Shown here: in pieces, positions 10,860 through 22,122 of the stretch
Layout of the letters: each line of letters starts with the position of its first letter
Numbering within the stretch: the stretch's first letter is position 1
Assembly: GCF_963678635.1 (NCBI RefSeq)
Contig: NC_087066.1
Location: 41,251,223 to 41,315,222, forward strand
Length of the DNA: 64,000 bases
Reading direction: 5' to 3'
From: Symsagittifera roscoffensis
Taxonomy: Eukaryota > Xenacoelomorpha > Acoela > Convolutidae
Made by a program: the position numbers and the translations under genes
The notes under the pieces: model-generated
What the model saw: only the letters and a program-made list of their open reading frames with translations
Databases searched by the model: none
Told to the model about the DNA's origin: nothing

Positions 10860-11845
10860 ACTTTTTAAGCAAATATGTTTATAAAATGCAATTATATCTA
10901 CGACCATTCTATAATATACTTAGACAACAAAATAATTTTGAATGGAATACAGAACATCAAGCACGATTTGAAGAAATTAAAAAACTTCTAACTGAACAAA
11001 TTTCAAACACAATTCCAGATTCAAATCAACCATTTTATGCAATGTGCGTTGCTTCGAACTTTGGCATCGGCGCAGCATTATTACAATCACATAATGGTAC
11101 AAACAAAATGAACCTCATATCAACAAATTCTCGATTATTCACTCAAGCAGAGCTACGACTCTCAACTCTAATGAGAGAATGTACAGCCATAATATATACA
11201 CTAACAGAATATGAATTTCTGATACTTGGATCAAAACATCCCACAGTTCTATTCACAGACCATAAACCAATCATCTTTCTTTTTACACAAAAGTCTAATC
11301 CAAACCACCGAGTTTATAGATTTCAACTAATTTTAATGAAATTCCCAAACTTACATATAGTTTGGACCGCAGGAAAAAATCTTGCATTACCAGACACCTT
11401 AAGTCGAAATACGCCACCTGAATTACTTACAGGTAAAACCACAGTTGAAATACCCAAAAATATAAAATTCTACCTTGCAGAAAATGAAACATCACCCCAA
11501 TTGGAATGCAAATATGCAGTAAAAACTGACGTTGAACAATCACAAATAAATAATTTACAACATTTCCCACTTTATTTAGATTGTCAAAATAATCTCTATG
11601 AAGTTGATCTACTTGGAACATCAACTTTTAAGCCAATCCCATATTCACAATGGATAAAAAATAACACCCAACAAAAAAGAATAAAACAACACCCGCCTAA
11701 AAAAGACCATTTTCCACTAATTGAAAAAGAAAATTTAACTGATAAAATAAACTTATCAGGACCACAAACAAACGATTCAAAATACACAATAAATCAAGTT
11801 TTGACCTCCATGATCCACTTGATACAATACCCTTATCTAAATTAG
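10853..11845 (+). pseudogene. pol: Pol, second part: RT connection and RNase H (frame-shifted piece)
   Basis: This frame continues pol homology from the overlap with the preceding ORF. RNase H features are FGIGAALLQ (~11059), a RECTAIIYTL segment and FTDHKP (~11256). The usual TDAS that holds the first catalytic aspartate reads CVAS here, so that Asp is Val (codon GTT). The frame stops at 11845, while a third frame, open from about 11725, carries on into integrase. It is therefore an internal pol segment with a frame change at each end, and its ATG is not a real start. Confidence 0.85.
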
Positions 11846-13632
11846 AAATTGAAAACATTTTTCTCCCCCCAACAGAAACAATTACAATTTCAACACTGAA
11901 ACAATATCAAAACCTTGACCCAGTAATTCGACAACTGAAATCATGGCACAAATATAAAACTAAACCTATCAAAGCAGATTCAACTATTCTAGGAAACAAA
12001 ACACTCCTCCGATATTTTCGAAAATTCAATAATACAACAATTAACGAAAACACAGACCTTCTAGAATACAAACTAAATGAATCTACAGTTCCCTGTCTCC
12101 CTTTAAGTATGATTCTCATAGCTTTTAATATTTCACATACACAAAATATTAAAGGACACTCTGGATCAGAGAAAACATATTCAAATTTTATACAAAACTT
12201 TTATTTCCCAAATGCACCAATTTGGATAAAAGTACTATGCAATGATTGTATAGTATGTCAACTGAATAAACCTTACCCAAATCAAAAACAAATAGCACAA
12301 AAACAAGATTTTAAAGGACAAAGTTTGTACTTTAATCATCGTATCTCATTTGATACCAAAGGACCAATTTCACCCTCATCCGAAGGAAACTCCTACATTA
12401 TGGTAATTGTTGACGCATTTACACATTATGTAGCACTTAACCCAGTACCACATTGTAACGCTTATGATGCTTACACAACGTTTTATGAACACTGGATAGC
12501 AAAATTCGGACTACCAGAAATTTTAGTTACAGACAACGGTACAGAATTCATAAATAATGAAATCATCACACTATGTCATTTATATAACATTAAACACAAA
12601 CCACGTACATCTCACGCACCTTGGACAAACGGCTTAGTCGAAGGTATGAACCGTTCATTACAAGAAGATCTCAGATGTATCATCAATGGAAATGATACAA
12701 GATATACCGAATGGTCAGCAGATGTAAAGCTAATTCCCTTAGCATATAATTCACAAATCACGACAACTTTAGGAATGTCACCATATGAAATGGTTTTTAA
12801 CCAAAAGCCACGCAAACCAATAATGTTTACAGCAAACTCTCATAAAAATGCACAAGGTTATTGTCAACCAAATAAAGACTCAATTTGTTATAACCTACCA
12901 TTACATACACACGATGAAGATCATTTTCATCACCCACAAATTCTTAAATTAGCCTCCGGTACACACACCGAATGGATTTTAAATAGAGATAAAAAACACA
13001 ATGAAATTTATCAAAAAGTAACAAAAAAGTTGTTACAAAGGCAAAATATTAATGAACAAATAAATTCACGCTTTACACCAGCCTCCGATTTAAAAATTGG
13101 AACATTTGTTTTAATACCCAATTTTAATACTCAAAAAGGAATTTCAAAAACGTTACAACCCCTTCGTAAAGGACCATACCAAATAATTGCAAAACCCACT
13201 GATGTCACATATAAAATCACCGACTCAGACAAAAAAGAAATCGTTCAACACCGAAATAACCTATTACCTTATTATCCAAAAGAATACGCACTTCGCGAAC
13301 TAACTCAATTATATTCTTTTACAGGTTTAAAAGTTATTCAAAATGACCCACATACGGAAAATAAAACAAAGGAACAAAATGATATTCACCTCGGAAATCA
13401 AAATACAAAATCAACCACCACAAAAAACAATACAAAAAATCTAGATCAAAATACATCTCAAAAAGAAAGAAAAAATAGAAAAATGACAGAACAAATAATA
13501 CCCCAAGAACAAATCGACAAATCAGAACATAGAGAGTCTTCACGACTTAGAAATCAACCACGTAAAAATTATAAATTATTCATCCCACAATCTAAAATAT
13601 TAAAGAAAGTTGAATTTCAAAAACAACTTTAA
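11725..13632 (+). pseudogene. pol: Pol, third part: integrase
   Basis: The frame is open from about 11725, with its first ATG at 12109. The N-terminal zinc domain shows spaced His residues and CNDCIVC. The catalytic core has D in FDTKGP (~12349), D in TDNGTEF (codon 12532) and E in GLVEGMNR (codon 12640), an exact D,D35E spacing. A GPYQII segment near 13168 matches the GPY/F module of Ty3-class integrase C termini, followed by a basic, low-complexity tail. All catalytic residues are intact. It is labelled broken only because it is out of frame with RNase H. Confidence 0.9.
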
Positions 13633-14649
13633 TTCTACATTTAATAATCTTTGCACCTCTGAAACATTTTACACTTTCATTTTTCAAAATAACATGCTGA
13701 CAAACACGCAGCGATTCTAGTTCATAGTTAACCAATAGGATTCATCCAATCCGTCACCTTCTCTAACTCTAACACAAACCAACTAGACGAACGATATTAA
13801 ACTCCAGGCATATCTATAACTATAACTTTACGACCTCCAGGTCAAAAATAGGCAAACCACTCCAACTTGACAACTAAAATAAATATCACCATAATATCAT
13901 AACCCTCCCTTATCTAATAAACCAAAGATCAACAATATTTCCCCAACTCAGACCTCAAATATCCCCCAAACAAATATGTTAAATTAGCCTAAAGTAAAAT
14001 AACGACCATTTTATTTAGCCTAAAGTATAAAAATCTCAAAAATACCCCAGATCATTTGACAAATGAAAATAAAGACAAAGAAGACCTCCTGATCACCATA
14101 AAAATTGCCCCCAACAATTTTTTACAAAACTCAACCCACTTGTCAAAAAACTAATAAATAATCCGACCACACTTGAAAATTGCCCCAAACAACAAAAAAT
14201 ATTCGATCACGAAGTCATTACTTAAATGCTCTTCTATCAAACAGTCACTAAAATTATCACAAACCTCAAACAATTTTTTACGATACTTGAAACTTTCATA
14301 ATATTTCTTTTTGATATCCCTGAACCTTTTCTAATAATCTTAATCATTTTTTGTAATATTTTTCTAATTTTCTACACTATATTCGAACTATTTCTCGAAC
14401 TTTCAAAAACCCTTGATTATATCCACAGGTACGATTTATACAACTTGTCTAAATGATACGAACTATTTTCAGTAGAACTGATATTTTTCTACTATTTGTA
14501 ATTTTCATAACATTTCTATCATCCCTCATTTTGACCATATGCAAATGTATAAAATAAGCAATCATCATATTCGCTCTAGCAACAATCCTCCTAATTCTTT
14601 TCTTAGAAGAATACTATAATAAACATAAATTTTTTCACTAAAAGAATAG
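13633..14649 (+). other. non-coding gap between integrase and ORF X
   Basis: About 1 kb without a recognised domain. It retains the A/C-rich element composition and contains repeated phrases such as TTAGCCTAAAGT (near 13983 and 14017) and AAAATTGCCCC (near 14100 and 14174). The one reading frame of note is the hydrophobic ORF at 14226-14456. A spliced env-type message would have to skip this gap, and TTGCTACCCAACAG at about 14669-14682 is a possible acceptor. Confidence 0.5.
14226..14456 (+). CDS. possible small hydrophobic protein
   Basis: A 76-codon ORF, most of which is hydrophobic: residues ~19-60 are rich in F, I, L and T and could form one or two membrane helices, around FIIFLFDIPEPFLIILIIF. 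I do not recognise it. It sits between integrase and ORF X. T-rich DNA gives hydrophobic translations by chance, so this may be noise. A conserved copy in a related element would be needed to trust it. Confidence 0.3.
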   Translation: MLFYQTVTKIITNLKQFFTILETFIIFLFDIPEPFLIILIIFCNIFLIFYTIFELFLELSKTLDYIHRYDLYNLSK

Positions 14650-15783
14650 ACCAAAAAGCTATCAAAAATTGCTACCCAACAGTCACAAAGTCAGTCTTCA
14701 CCGACATCATCCCAAGAGAATCCAACAACACCTTCAACTACCCAAAATCCTCAAACATCTACACGAATTTCCTTTCCAGATAACCCATACACTTTTGAAG
14801 AACGACACGCTCGTTTATCAGAACCACTAGAACCAGTTCAACGACAAGCACCTCTAAGCGAACCAACATATAACTTATACCCAACACTACCACAAGAATT
14901 AAGTAGAATAAGAAATCCTAGTCAAAACCAAAATACAGTCGAAATAAATAGACAAATTATACATCCTCGACGAAACAGAAATTTTCAAACTCCCCGAGTT
15001 CATTTTGATACACCTCAATCCCCATCACAAAACACTCCAGAAAACCCCATTGGTATATTACCAGAAACCCCTACGCTTCTTTCACAACGTAGCACCTCAA
15101 GCCTACCATCAGATTACTTAGGTTCAACACCAACATCTGAACAAATACGTGAAAATCCTTTTAACCCCCCAAACCAGGCATCACGACTACCATATTGGAC
15201 AACACATTCATTTACACAAGGTGAACTAAATTTAGTCAATGATCCAATAGATATTTCTACGGATACAACAACATCCTCATCACTACCAGAAACATTATCA
15301 CTACCATCAACACCATCAATAAGCCAGATTTCACCACCACCTTTTAACTTAAACTTTCCAAATAATCTCGACGCCAGATATCGAGAACAATCATCAACAA
15401 ATTTCCCTTTAAGACTAGATTGGAATACATTTCCAGCCCCTCCACCATTATTTGGACAACATCTAGAAAGTAATCGCCTTCACAACTGGGCACTTAATAG
15501 ATTACAATACCGACAAGACATTCACGACGATATCCGTGATCACAATATCCAAATACTCCAACAAAACAGTTTACAGTTAAAGTTTGAAATCACAGTTAAA
15601 TTAAACAACATTACTCAACATCCCTACCCATTAAATCCACCAAACATAACAGCTCAATCACTACCACCACCATTTATAACCACTGAAGTAATATATAAAT
15701 ACGACAGATATACCAAAAAGACAATTGGTTACATCACATTTTATAAACCATACTCAGGATTATCATACACATGTATATTCTAA
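14650..15783 (+). CDS. ORF X: ATG-less 377-codon ORF upstream of env
   Basis: Open from just after a TAG (14647-14649) to the TAA at 15781-15783 with no methionine start near its beginning, so ORF finders that need ATG miss it. The N-terminal ~200 residues are rich in S, P, T and Q (SQSQSSPTSSQENPTTPSTT) and look disordered. The last ~130 residues look folded, with charged and aromatic content (LHNWALNRLQYRQDIHDD, EVIYKYDRYTKKTIGYITFY). No known family recognised. AG dinucleotides near 14680 could be acceptors, so translation probably needs a spliced leader that supplies the ATG. Its end overlaps the env ATG by 13 bases in another frame. A chance frame this long in AT-rich DNA is very unlikely. 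Confidence 0.75.
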   Translation, partial: TKKLSKIATQQSQSQSSPTSSQENPTTPSTTQNPQTSTRISFPDNPYTFEERHARLSEPLEPVQRQAPLSEPTYNLYPTLPQELSRIRNPSQNQNTVEINRQIIHPRRNRNFQTPRVHFDTPQSPSQNTPENPIGILPETPTLLSQRSTSSLPSDYLGSTPTSEQIRENPFNPPNQASRLPYWTTHSFTQGELNLVNDPIDISTDTTTSSSLPETLSLPSTPSISQISPPPFNLNFPNNLDARYREQSSTNFPLRLDWNTFPAPPPLFGQHLESNRLHNWALNRLQYRQDIHDDIRDHNIQILQQNSLQLKFEITVKLNNITQHPYPLNPPNITAQSLPPPFITTEVIYKYDRYTKKTIGYITFYKPYSGLSYTCIF

Positions 15784-18377
15784 AATTATTAATTTTTCTC
15801 CAACTCCTTTTTCTAGTAATCTCAAATCAAAACATAAACCCTTCTCCCCGCACAGGACCCCAAGATTTATTAGTAACACATTACGATTGTGAAGAAAACG
15901 AACAAAAAACACTACACAAGTATGCAATAAATCAAGTATCACAATGCGAAACAGAACCCCAAGCCATAGAAACTACAAATGTAATAGCAACACTTTATTC
16001 AAAAGCCCGAGCAACTACAGTTATAAAATCACAGCAACATTTTCTGAAAAGAAAGTACATTGTTCACAAGTCTCAAACGGAAATAAAAACCGACTTGACC
16101 ATGAATCATTCTACCAGAGTAATATAAAACGACTTTTACATCTCAATCCCGAAGATTGTAAAAACGAGTTACTCCGACTAAACATCACAAAAAATAAAAA
16201 CACAGATAGAAAGTTAGTATATTTTCACGTTTTTTCAGATTTTGTACATCAAGCAGAACTTGAAAGATATCAAGGACATATAAAATTAGATGAAAAATAC
16301 CCATATAACGGCGCACACGGACGATTAACCTATGACATGCACGATAAACACTGGATACCACACATTGGTATAAATAACCCATCAAACTGCAAAGCAGACA
16401 CAAAAAATAAAGGATACCAAGAAATAATGTTTTTCGATTGGAAACTACAACTCGAAAAAATACACGAGATTTATCAGACAACACAATGATCTATCAAGGA
16501 ATTAGATTACCTTGTAAAAACGACCAAGGCTATTGTGACCCTACAACAAGAACACAAGCAACAATTGTTTGGTTCCCAGAAGACACATGTACAACATTTC
16601 AAGTAGCAAAAATACACGCTCGTATGATAAAATTTCACGAAAAATATTTTATACAATCAATACCATATGAACAAGTAAATCCATTACGAAAAATAAGTTC
16701 TAATTTTCGAAACATTCAAAATATAGAAAATAAATTAACACGTTTTCAAATATATCAAGAAACAGAACTTGCATGTAAATACAGAAACCCACTTCACAAA
16801 ACACAATACTCTGAAATTTTAGTTGAATACGAAAATGGATTCGACATGACCACTGGAAAACTAAAAGTCGACCCATACGCCACAAGTCATCCTCCAAATG
16901 AAGGAACATCATACATACCAGTTCATTTTCAAAAGAATACAGGTCAACCTGGTGGACATTTAAAGCCCCAAGACGATCAAAGCACACGTTTACAAGAACT
17001 ATCACTAATGAATAGTATATATTTTTTTTTAATATCCACTATGATATTCACTTAGATATGAAACTAGACTACACGATTAGCCGAATTTTTCAAGAAATGT
17101 CACTCTCCGAATTAGAAACACTACACCAACTATGCGAATTAGAAAGAACACAAATATTACAATCACTTGCACTAGCAGTATTAAAAATACCCTACGCAGG
17201 ATATTTACTATCAGGAAATAGATCAAATTTTTTAGACTATGAATGAAACATCTTATGGTTTTATACTTGTACTAAAAAAGTATCACCACTATACGTTTTT
17301 GAAGATAAACGATGCTATAAAAGAATCCCTATCTTTTATAAGAATAAAGTACATTTCGTTGACACACTTTCACGAAGAACCTATTTCTGGGATACCGCAG
17401 TCCCATGTGGATCAAAAAATAGCCACAACGTAGTACAACTAAACCCTGATGAAGATAAATATTACCTTCTCACCCCATATCCCACATTAATGCAATCACT
17501 CAAAAAATTTTCACCAGAAAGCATTCGCGCTATCGCTCGAAACCCAAATGTAGACTTACAATCAATAGGAATATACTCAAAATCAGATATTCAACATCAC
17601 ATTAGAACACAACAATTCCAAGAATTATTAACACAAATGGACACAATACAAAGACAATCAATTGACCAAAACTTACGCAAACTTGCCGAAACCGCAGGAT
17701 TTGCAGACATCTATACGCAAGACTATAGCGGATATTTTAAAGACATTAAAGATTATATATATCTAAACGGTGAAAAATACCGTCCCCAAAATATATCACC
17801 TATCGATATTTTTAGCTTTGTTACACTCAAGAATGAAATTCTTGATTTTCTAGGATGGCCCTATTACATCTTAGAAAAATTGACTATTTTATACGCAATG
17901 TTTAACTTTATTGGATTTCTTTTCTCATTTTTAAAAGGAATCTACAACACATGTGCTATACACACACAAGTAAACAGACAAGCAAGCGTAGCACGCATAC
18001 TCTTTGCAGGATTTTTTGGAATCTTTTCTACATCTATAAACAAAATTCTTTTAGACGCACAAATAAAAGAATATAACACAAAAATAGCAACAAGACAGAA
18101 CACATACGACGAAGAACATAACAATGTAGACACAACACCAACAGCACCACAGTTACCACCCCTACCAAATAACCATCCATTATCCCTAGTCCCACGTAAT
18201 TTTCGAAATTTAGCCATAACACATAATCAAAATTTTAGACCAACCATATCACAAAGTCCCATCCAACATATAATGCCACACCACTCACAAGATGAAAATA
18301 CTTATGAACAAATTATAGAACAACCCCATACCACCGCTTTTCAGTCTCAAAATAATAATTTTTTTAGCCCACGATGA
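15771..18377 (+). pseudogene. env: Env-like glycoprotein, broken
   Basis: The start region encodes a signal peptide (MYILKLLIFLQLLFLVIS) followed by a Cys-containing ectodomain with the HYDCEE and QCETEP pattern of errantivirus-type Env. Env-like sequence then continues in successive frames at about 15944-16489, 16438-17055 and 17058-18377. Frame changes lie near 16.0, 16.45 and 17.0 kb, the last by a T run, and an in-frame TGA lies at 17244-17246. Near the C terminus a membrane segment (LTILYAMFNFIGFLFSFLKG, from 17881) and a second hydrophobic stretch are followed by a long P/Q-rich cytoplasmic-like tail. The ATG lies inside the end of ORF X and the stop overlaps the ORF Y start. Confidence 0.8.
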
Positions 18378-20168
18378 GCCGACAACTTGGATCCCTACAC
18401 CGATCAAATTCCCATCCAACCAACCTCACCACTCCAATCCCAATAATACCACTTTTTGCTTTTCCGCCACCCGATTTCCCCACCAGTAATGTAACATCCG
18501 GCATGAATTCCGATACTAATTCACACATCTCAGTTTTATACTCCATCTCACAACTCAATAACCCGAATATTGAAACCCCCGATGAATTTGCCGACTCTGA
18601 ACCATCTCCATCAAATAATTTTCACATCAACTCCTCAAATTTTTCTCAACCCCTTTTTCAACCCATACTACCAAATAACCCTGACCCAACCAATTCTACA
18701 CCCTCTTATGCTTCCCAAGTCACTCCAACATACTCCTCATTTCACTCAGACCAATCATCTCATTCTCCAGACACCCCCCGAATCTCCCCAGAACTAGATA
18801 ATTTCATTACCCTACAACAACAACCCTACCACCTTGACACCCCAACCATAAACCAAATCTCATCCACAATAGATTCATCCAACCCTCCTACCCCTACACC
18901 CTCTTCAATTTATACTGAATCATTAGCACCATCATCCACAACCACTGAATCTTCACTCAGCACTAATAGAGCTTACCGCACTTTTAAAAGAAGGTTCCCC
19001 AACCATCCTTTCCCAGCGAAACCAGGAACAGCCCGTGAATATATCAACCATCCAAAACACACTAACACAAAAGAATTTTTAGCTATCACCTTACCCTCAT
19101 TTCCACAATACACCTTAAACACCCCTCACGACACTAACGAGACACGTAACTTTGTAGACGAATACGTTTTAATGCCTACCCTTCCTTGGACCTCATATTA
19201 TCAATTTACTAATCCCCTTTGCTTACCTTTATCTAACACTCACATCGATATAGAACGAAATAAGGACATGCTATATCGACTCACTACACCACTAACACCT
19301 AGACAATTTACTTACATTGGATATAAAAAATCACTAAAAACACACACTGCACCCCGAGCTAATGAATATACACTAGAATATTACGATCATAACATCATCA
19401 GAACTAACCAAGATCAATTCTTAGACGACGATCGCTTCGCTAACCCACAAATCACCGAGAAATTTTTCATTAAAACACCATATGTATTTACACTAAATAT
19501 CTTCGATCGCAAGTTTGACCACATTATTTCAGAAGCACTAACAGACACACAAGCCTACGAAAGTTTTAAAGAACGCTTCCAAATATTTTCACTAACCTTT
19601 CATTTCCTTGCACCACATGAAAGAGATTTGCACTGCTCACACGATATTATGTTGCGCACTAAACAAACACACACATATACTTATTATCGTTTCATCCAAA
19701 ATCACTCCCTCCAGACAACCACACCATCGTTTTCAATTCATCAATTCCAAATACACCTCACCATTCTTTCTTAACTTCACATATTGCATTAAAGATACTA
19801 ACCTTCATGGTATTCTTCGAAATTATGATCCCATAACCCAAATGTATATTTTTTGTCCAATCACCAAGACCTTCAACGCAGAAGAATCCCGACCCTTCCT
19901 TATCCCACACGAGTTTGTACAACCTATAGAAATCCCCATTTTAGAATTCATCCATAACACTAAATTCAATCACAAATTATATAATCTAATCCAAAACACA
20001 CCTTATGAATTTGCAGTTGGCACTGAAGAACTAACCACCATTAAGGCACTTCAATTGCTTTGGCCACTGCTTCAAACTAAAAATATCATCCGCATTTTAG
20101 CTAAATTACTAACAACTTCAGATCTCATCCACGACATCTTTCCCCACGGTTTCTTCCCCGACGACTAA
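18374..20168 (+). pseudogene. ORF Y: unknown protein after env, one frameshift
   Basis: The ATG at 18374 overlaps the env TGA as ATGA, a layout typical of stop-start reinitiation. The first frame runs 466 codons to 19774. The downstream part continues in the frame open at 19608-20168, so the two frames swap somewhere around 19.7 kb. Residues 1-200 are rich in S, P, T and N and look disordered. From about residue 200 (RAYRTFKRRFPNHPF) to the end it looks folded, with no signal peptide or membrane segment. No family recognised. Its position after env is unusual for gypsy-class elements. Coding is supported by its length and by the unchanged codon style after the frame swap. Confidence 0.7.
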
Positions 20169-20959
20169 CACTCACCATTCTTTATCCATGTTTTCTTTAG
20201 AATTTTAGCCTTCATCCAACGATCATCTGAAAAATTCACAAAAGAAAAAAAAATAGCAAACTTCTTCAAAACTGTTTAAAACCCTATTAAATTTTTGCAC
20301 CAACAATTAAATAAATATAATACCAATGCAGTAATTTAATTTATAAATTTTTCCCCACAAGCAGTAAATCTAATAATGATGAAAATTTGTAACTTAATTT
20401 TCCCCAACAACCAGCAGTAAAATTGAAATTCTATGTAGTAAATTAAAAAGAAGCAAATGCAGTACTAACCTTTTGATATTTTCATTCACTCGCACAAGAA
20501 TTCTATCCAAACTCGCACAGCTCGCCCACGAAGAATTGTTTAAATAATGAATTTCAGTTTCAAGCTTTCACAACTCAACAACTCTAACACACGATAACAA
20601 GTTTCAAACTTTCCTTTAACCCGGTTGGAAAGGAATTATATACTAAACAAAACTAACCAATGCAGCTTACTAAACACCACAACACATAGCATAACAGCAT
20701 GACTAAGAAAAAGGAAACCAACGGTACCCAAACCGGATTAACCCAGTTTAAAACTGGATAATTTATTCTTTTGAAGACTATTATAAAGTCTAAGAAAGAA
20801 ATAATAAAACACAAAAAAGTCGAAAGACAAACCCCTACCACAAACAATTTGATTTTTGAAAAAAGGACACAACCAACAAAACATAAAAAAAACCACAACA
20901 AACCCAACATAAAACGTTGTCACATAACAGGACCTCTCACAAAAACCGCATGCAATCAT

Positions 20960-21050
20960 ACTCCCACTCCTGGCCTAACCCACCAGGAAGGACGTCCTGA
21001 GCATGCTCTATAGCCGGCCTAACCCACCGCGCTACATCCACGCTTTGTGA
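20960..21050 (-). other. tRNA-like or SINE-like patch
   Basis: Read on the minus strand it contains GTAGCGCGGTGGGTTAGG, close to a tRNA A-box, and GGTGGGTTAGGCC occurs twice (reverse of 20972-20984 and 21017-21029). I find no clear B-box and no cloverleaf. A degenerate tRNA-derived SINE is possible. Confidence 0.3.
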
Positions 21051-21070
21051 CACACACTCCTATTTTTAAT

Positions 21071-21098
21071 AAGAGCTACTCAAGGTTGAGTAACTCTT
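21071..21098 (+). other. 12-bp hairpin in the 3' UTR
   Basis: AAGAGCTACTCA and TGAGTAACTCTT pair with one mismatch around an AGGT loop, and A/T-rich tracts flank both sides. It could be an RNA structure of the genomic transcript. Confidence 0.5.
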
Positions 21099-21712
21099 CA
21101 AAATAACTGAACTAAAACAAAAAGCTTTTGTGAAAACAACTAACTAAAATCATAATTAAAAAATATTAAACTAATAAAAGTTTTATAAAATGTAAATTAC
21201 ATTATGCAATACATAGATCAGAATACAACACCAAGGACGAACATCCAAAGACAAAACGACCCTACTACACTCGAGAAAGAATGGCCAACCACAATCAATA
21301 TGCCGCCCACAATCACAACTCAAAGGATTTAGAGTACGACTTGACTTCGCAGAAAAGGACTTCATTGAACTAGACCAATGACCACCTCGATGTTCAAGTA
21401 TACGTACAGATCCGAGTAACCAGGCATCCCCTCCACGCACAATCTCCACGCCATTCCCAGACAAGGTCAAAACACAAAGAAGTTCTCATCAATGAAACAG
21501 AAAAACCTGACATAGCCAACCATTCTGAAATCAGATTTGAGTTTGTTGCGAAAACCCAGTCGTTGTCTTGAGAAGACACAACGATTGACTCTGGGACTTC
21601 TCTAATAAGAAAACCCAGAAGAAATAAGATGTTCGCCAAATACCAACGTCCATCATCCATCCTTTGAATTGCAGAAAGACTATTCTAAAAAACTCTGTAA
21701 AACCCGGATGGG

Positions 21713-22122
21713 TGGAACCTGATCTAAACTACATTTTATGATTGGATAAATTAGATATTTTACCAATGTAAAGTATTTAATATTAACCAATCATGATCCA
21801 TCTGACTAACAATCCACTTATTTGTAAGTGCTGAAATTACTTGTAATTTCAGCACCAGAGAGATTTGAATTTAACTTAGAAATTAGTTGAACTCTCCCGA
21901 GTACTTCAGCAGCCGCAATAAACCAGTATACCCTAGATCTATTGAGCCTAGCAGAGACTAGTTAAACAACCTGAGACTAGATAGTATAAGAGTAAGATTA
22001 GGATCGGTATTAGACTAAGAAGTTGCACGAATCTATCCGGCCGAAAATAAGATAGCGTGACGAGCAGACAGTGTACCCTATCCGAAATTACTCTATGAGT
22101 TATACCCATCGGTCCTAACTCA
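21713..22122 (+). repeat. 3' LTR
   Basis: A 410-bp copy of the 5' LTR with the same TG...CA ends and the same 13-bp hairpin (21828-21855). Differences seen: one inserted base near 21796, a nearby T/C change, an A/G near 22022, and GA versus AG near 22071. The following sequence (ATGGGGAATAG) does not repeat the 5' flank (GACATTC). Confidence 0.95.

Larger units (their letters stand above)
20169..21712 (+). other. retroelement 3' untranslated region
   Basis: About 1.5 kb without a supported ORF on the coding strand. It includes a tRNA-like patch (20940-21060), a hairpin (21071-21098) and a less AT-rich patch (21190-21660) with overlapping minus-strand ORFs of 88 and 95 codons that I do not trust. 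The sequence before the 3' LTR ends GGATGGG, a weak polypurine tract. Confidence 0.6.
3318..22122 (+). mobile_element. env-bearing Ty3/gypsy-class LTR retroelement, 18.8 kb
   Basis: Two direct LTRs (3318-3726 and 21713-22122) bracket a primer-binding site, leader, small ORF, gag, pol in the order protease-RT-RNase H-integrase, ORF X, env and ORF Y. Integrase after RNase H places it in the Ty3/gypsy (Metaviridae) class, and env with a signal peptide makes it errantivirus-like. At 18.8 kb it is about two to three times the usual gypsy length. The excess comes from a long gag, a 1-kb gap after pol, the two env-flanking ORFs and a 1.5-kb 3' untranslated region. The coding strand is markedly A-rich and G-poor. 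Pol, env and ORF Y are broken, so this copy looks defective unless the breaks are assembly errors. No target-site duplication is visible. Confidence 0.93.

Noticed and set aside
15944-16000. Separate gene starting at the 15944 ATG
   Set aside because: Its first residues are an out-of-frame reading of env; only the later part carries env-like sequence after a frame change.
17239-17433. 64-codon ORF inside env
   Set aside because: It is in another frame over env sequence that continues past the TGA at 17244; a shadow.
20960-21050. Functional tRNA gene
   Set aside because: A-box-like sequence only; no B-box, no T loop and no cloverleaf pairing.
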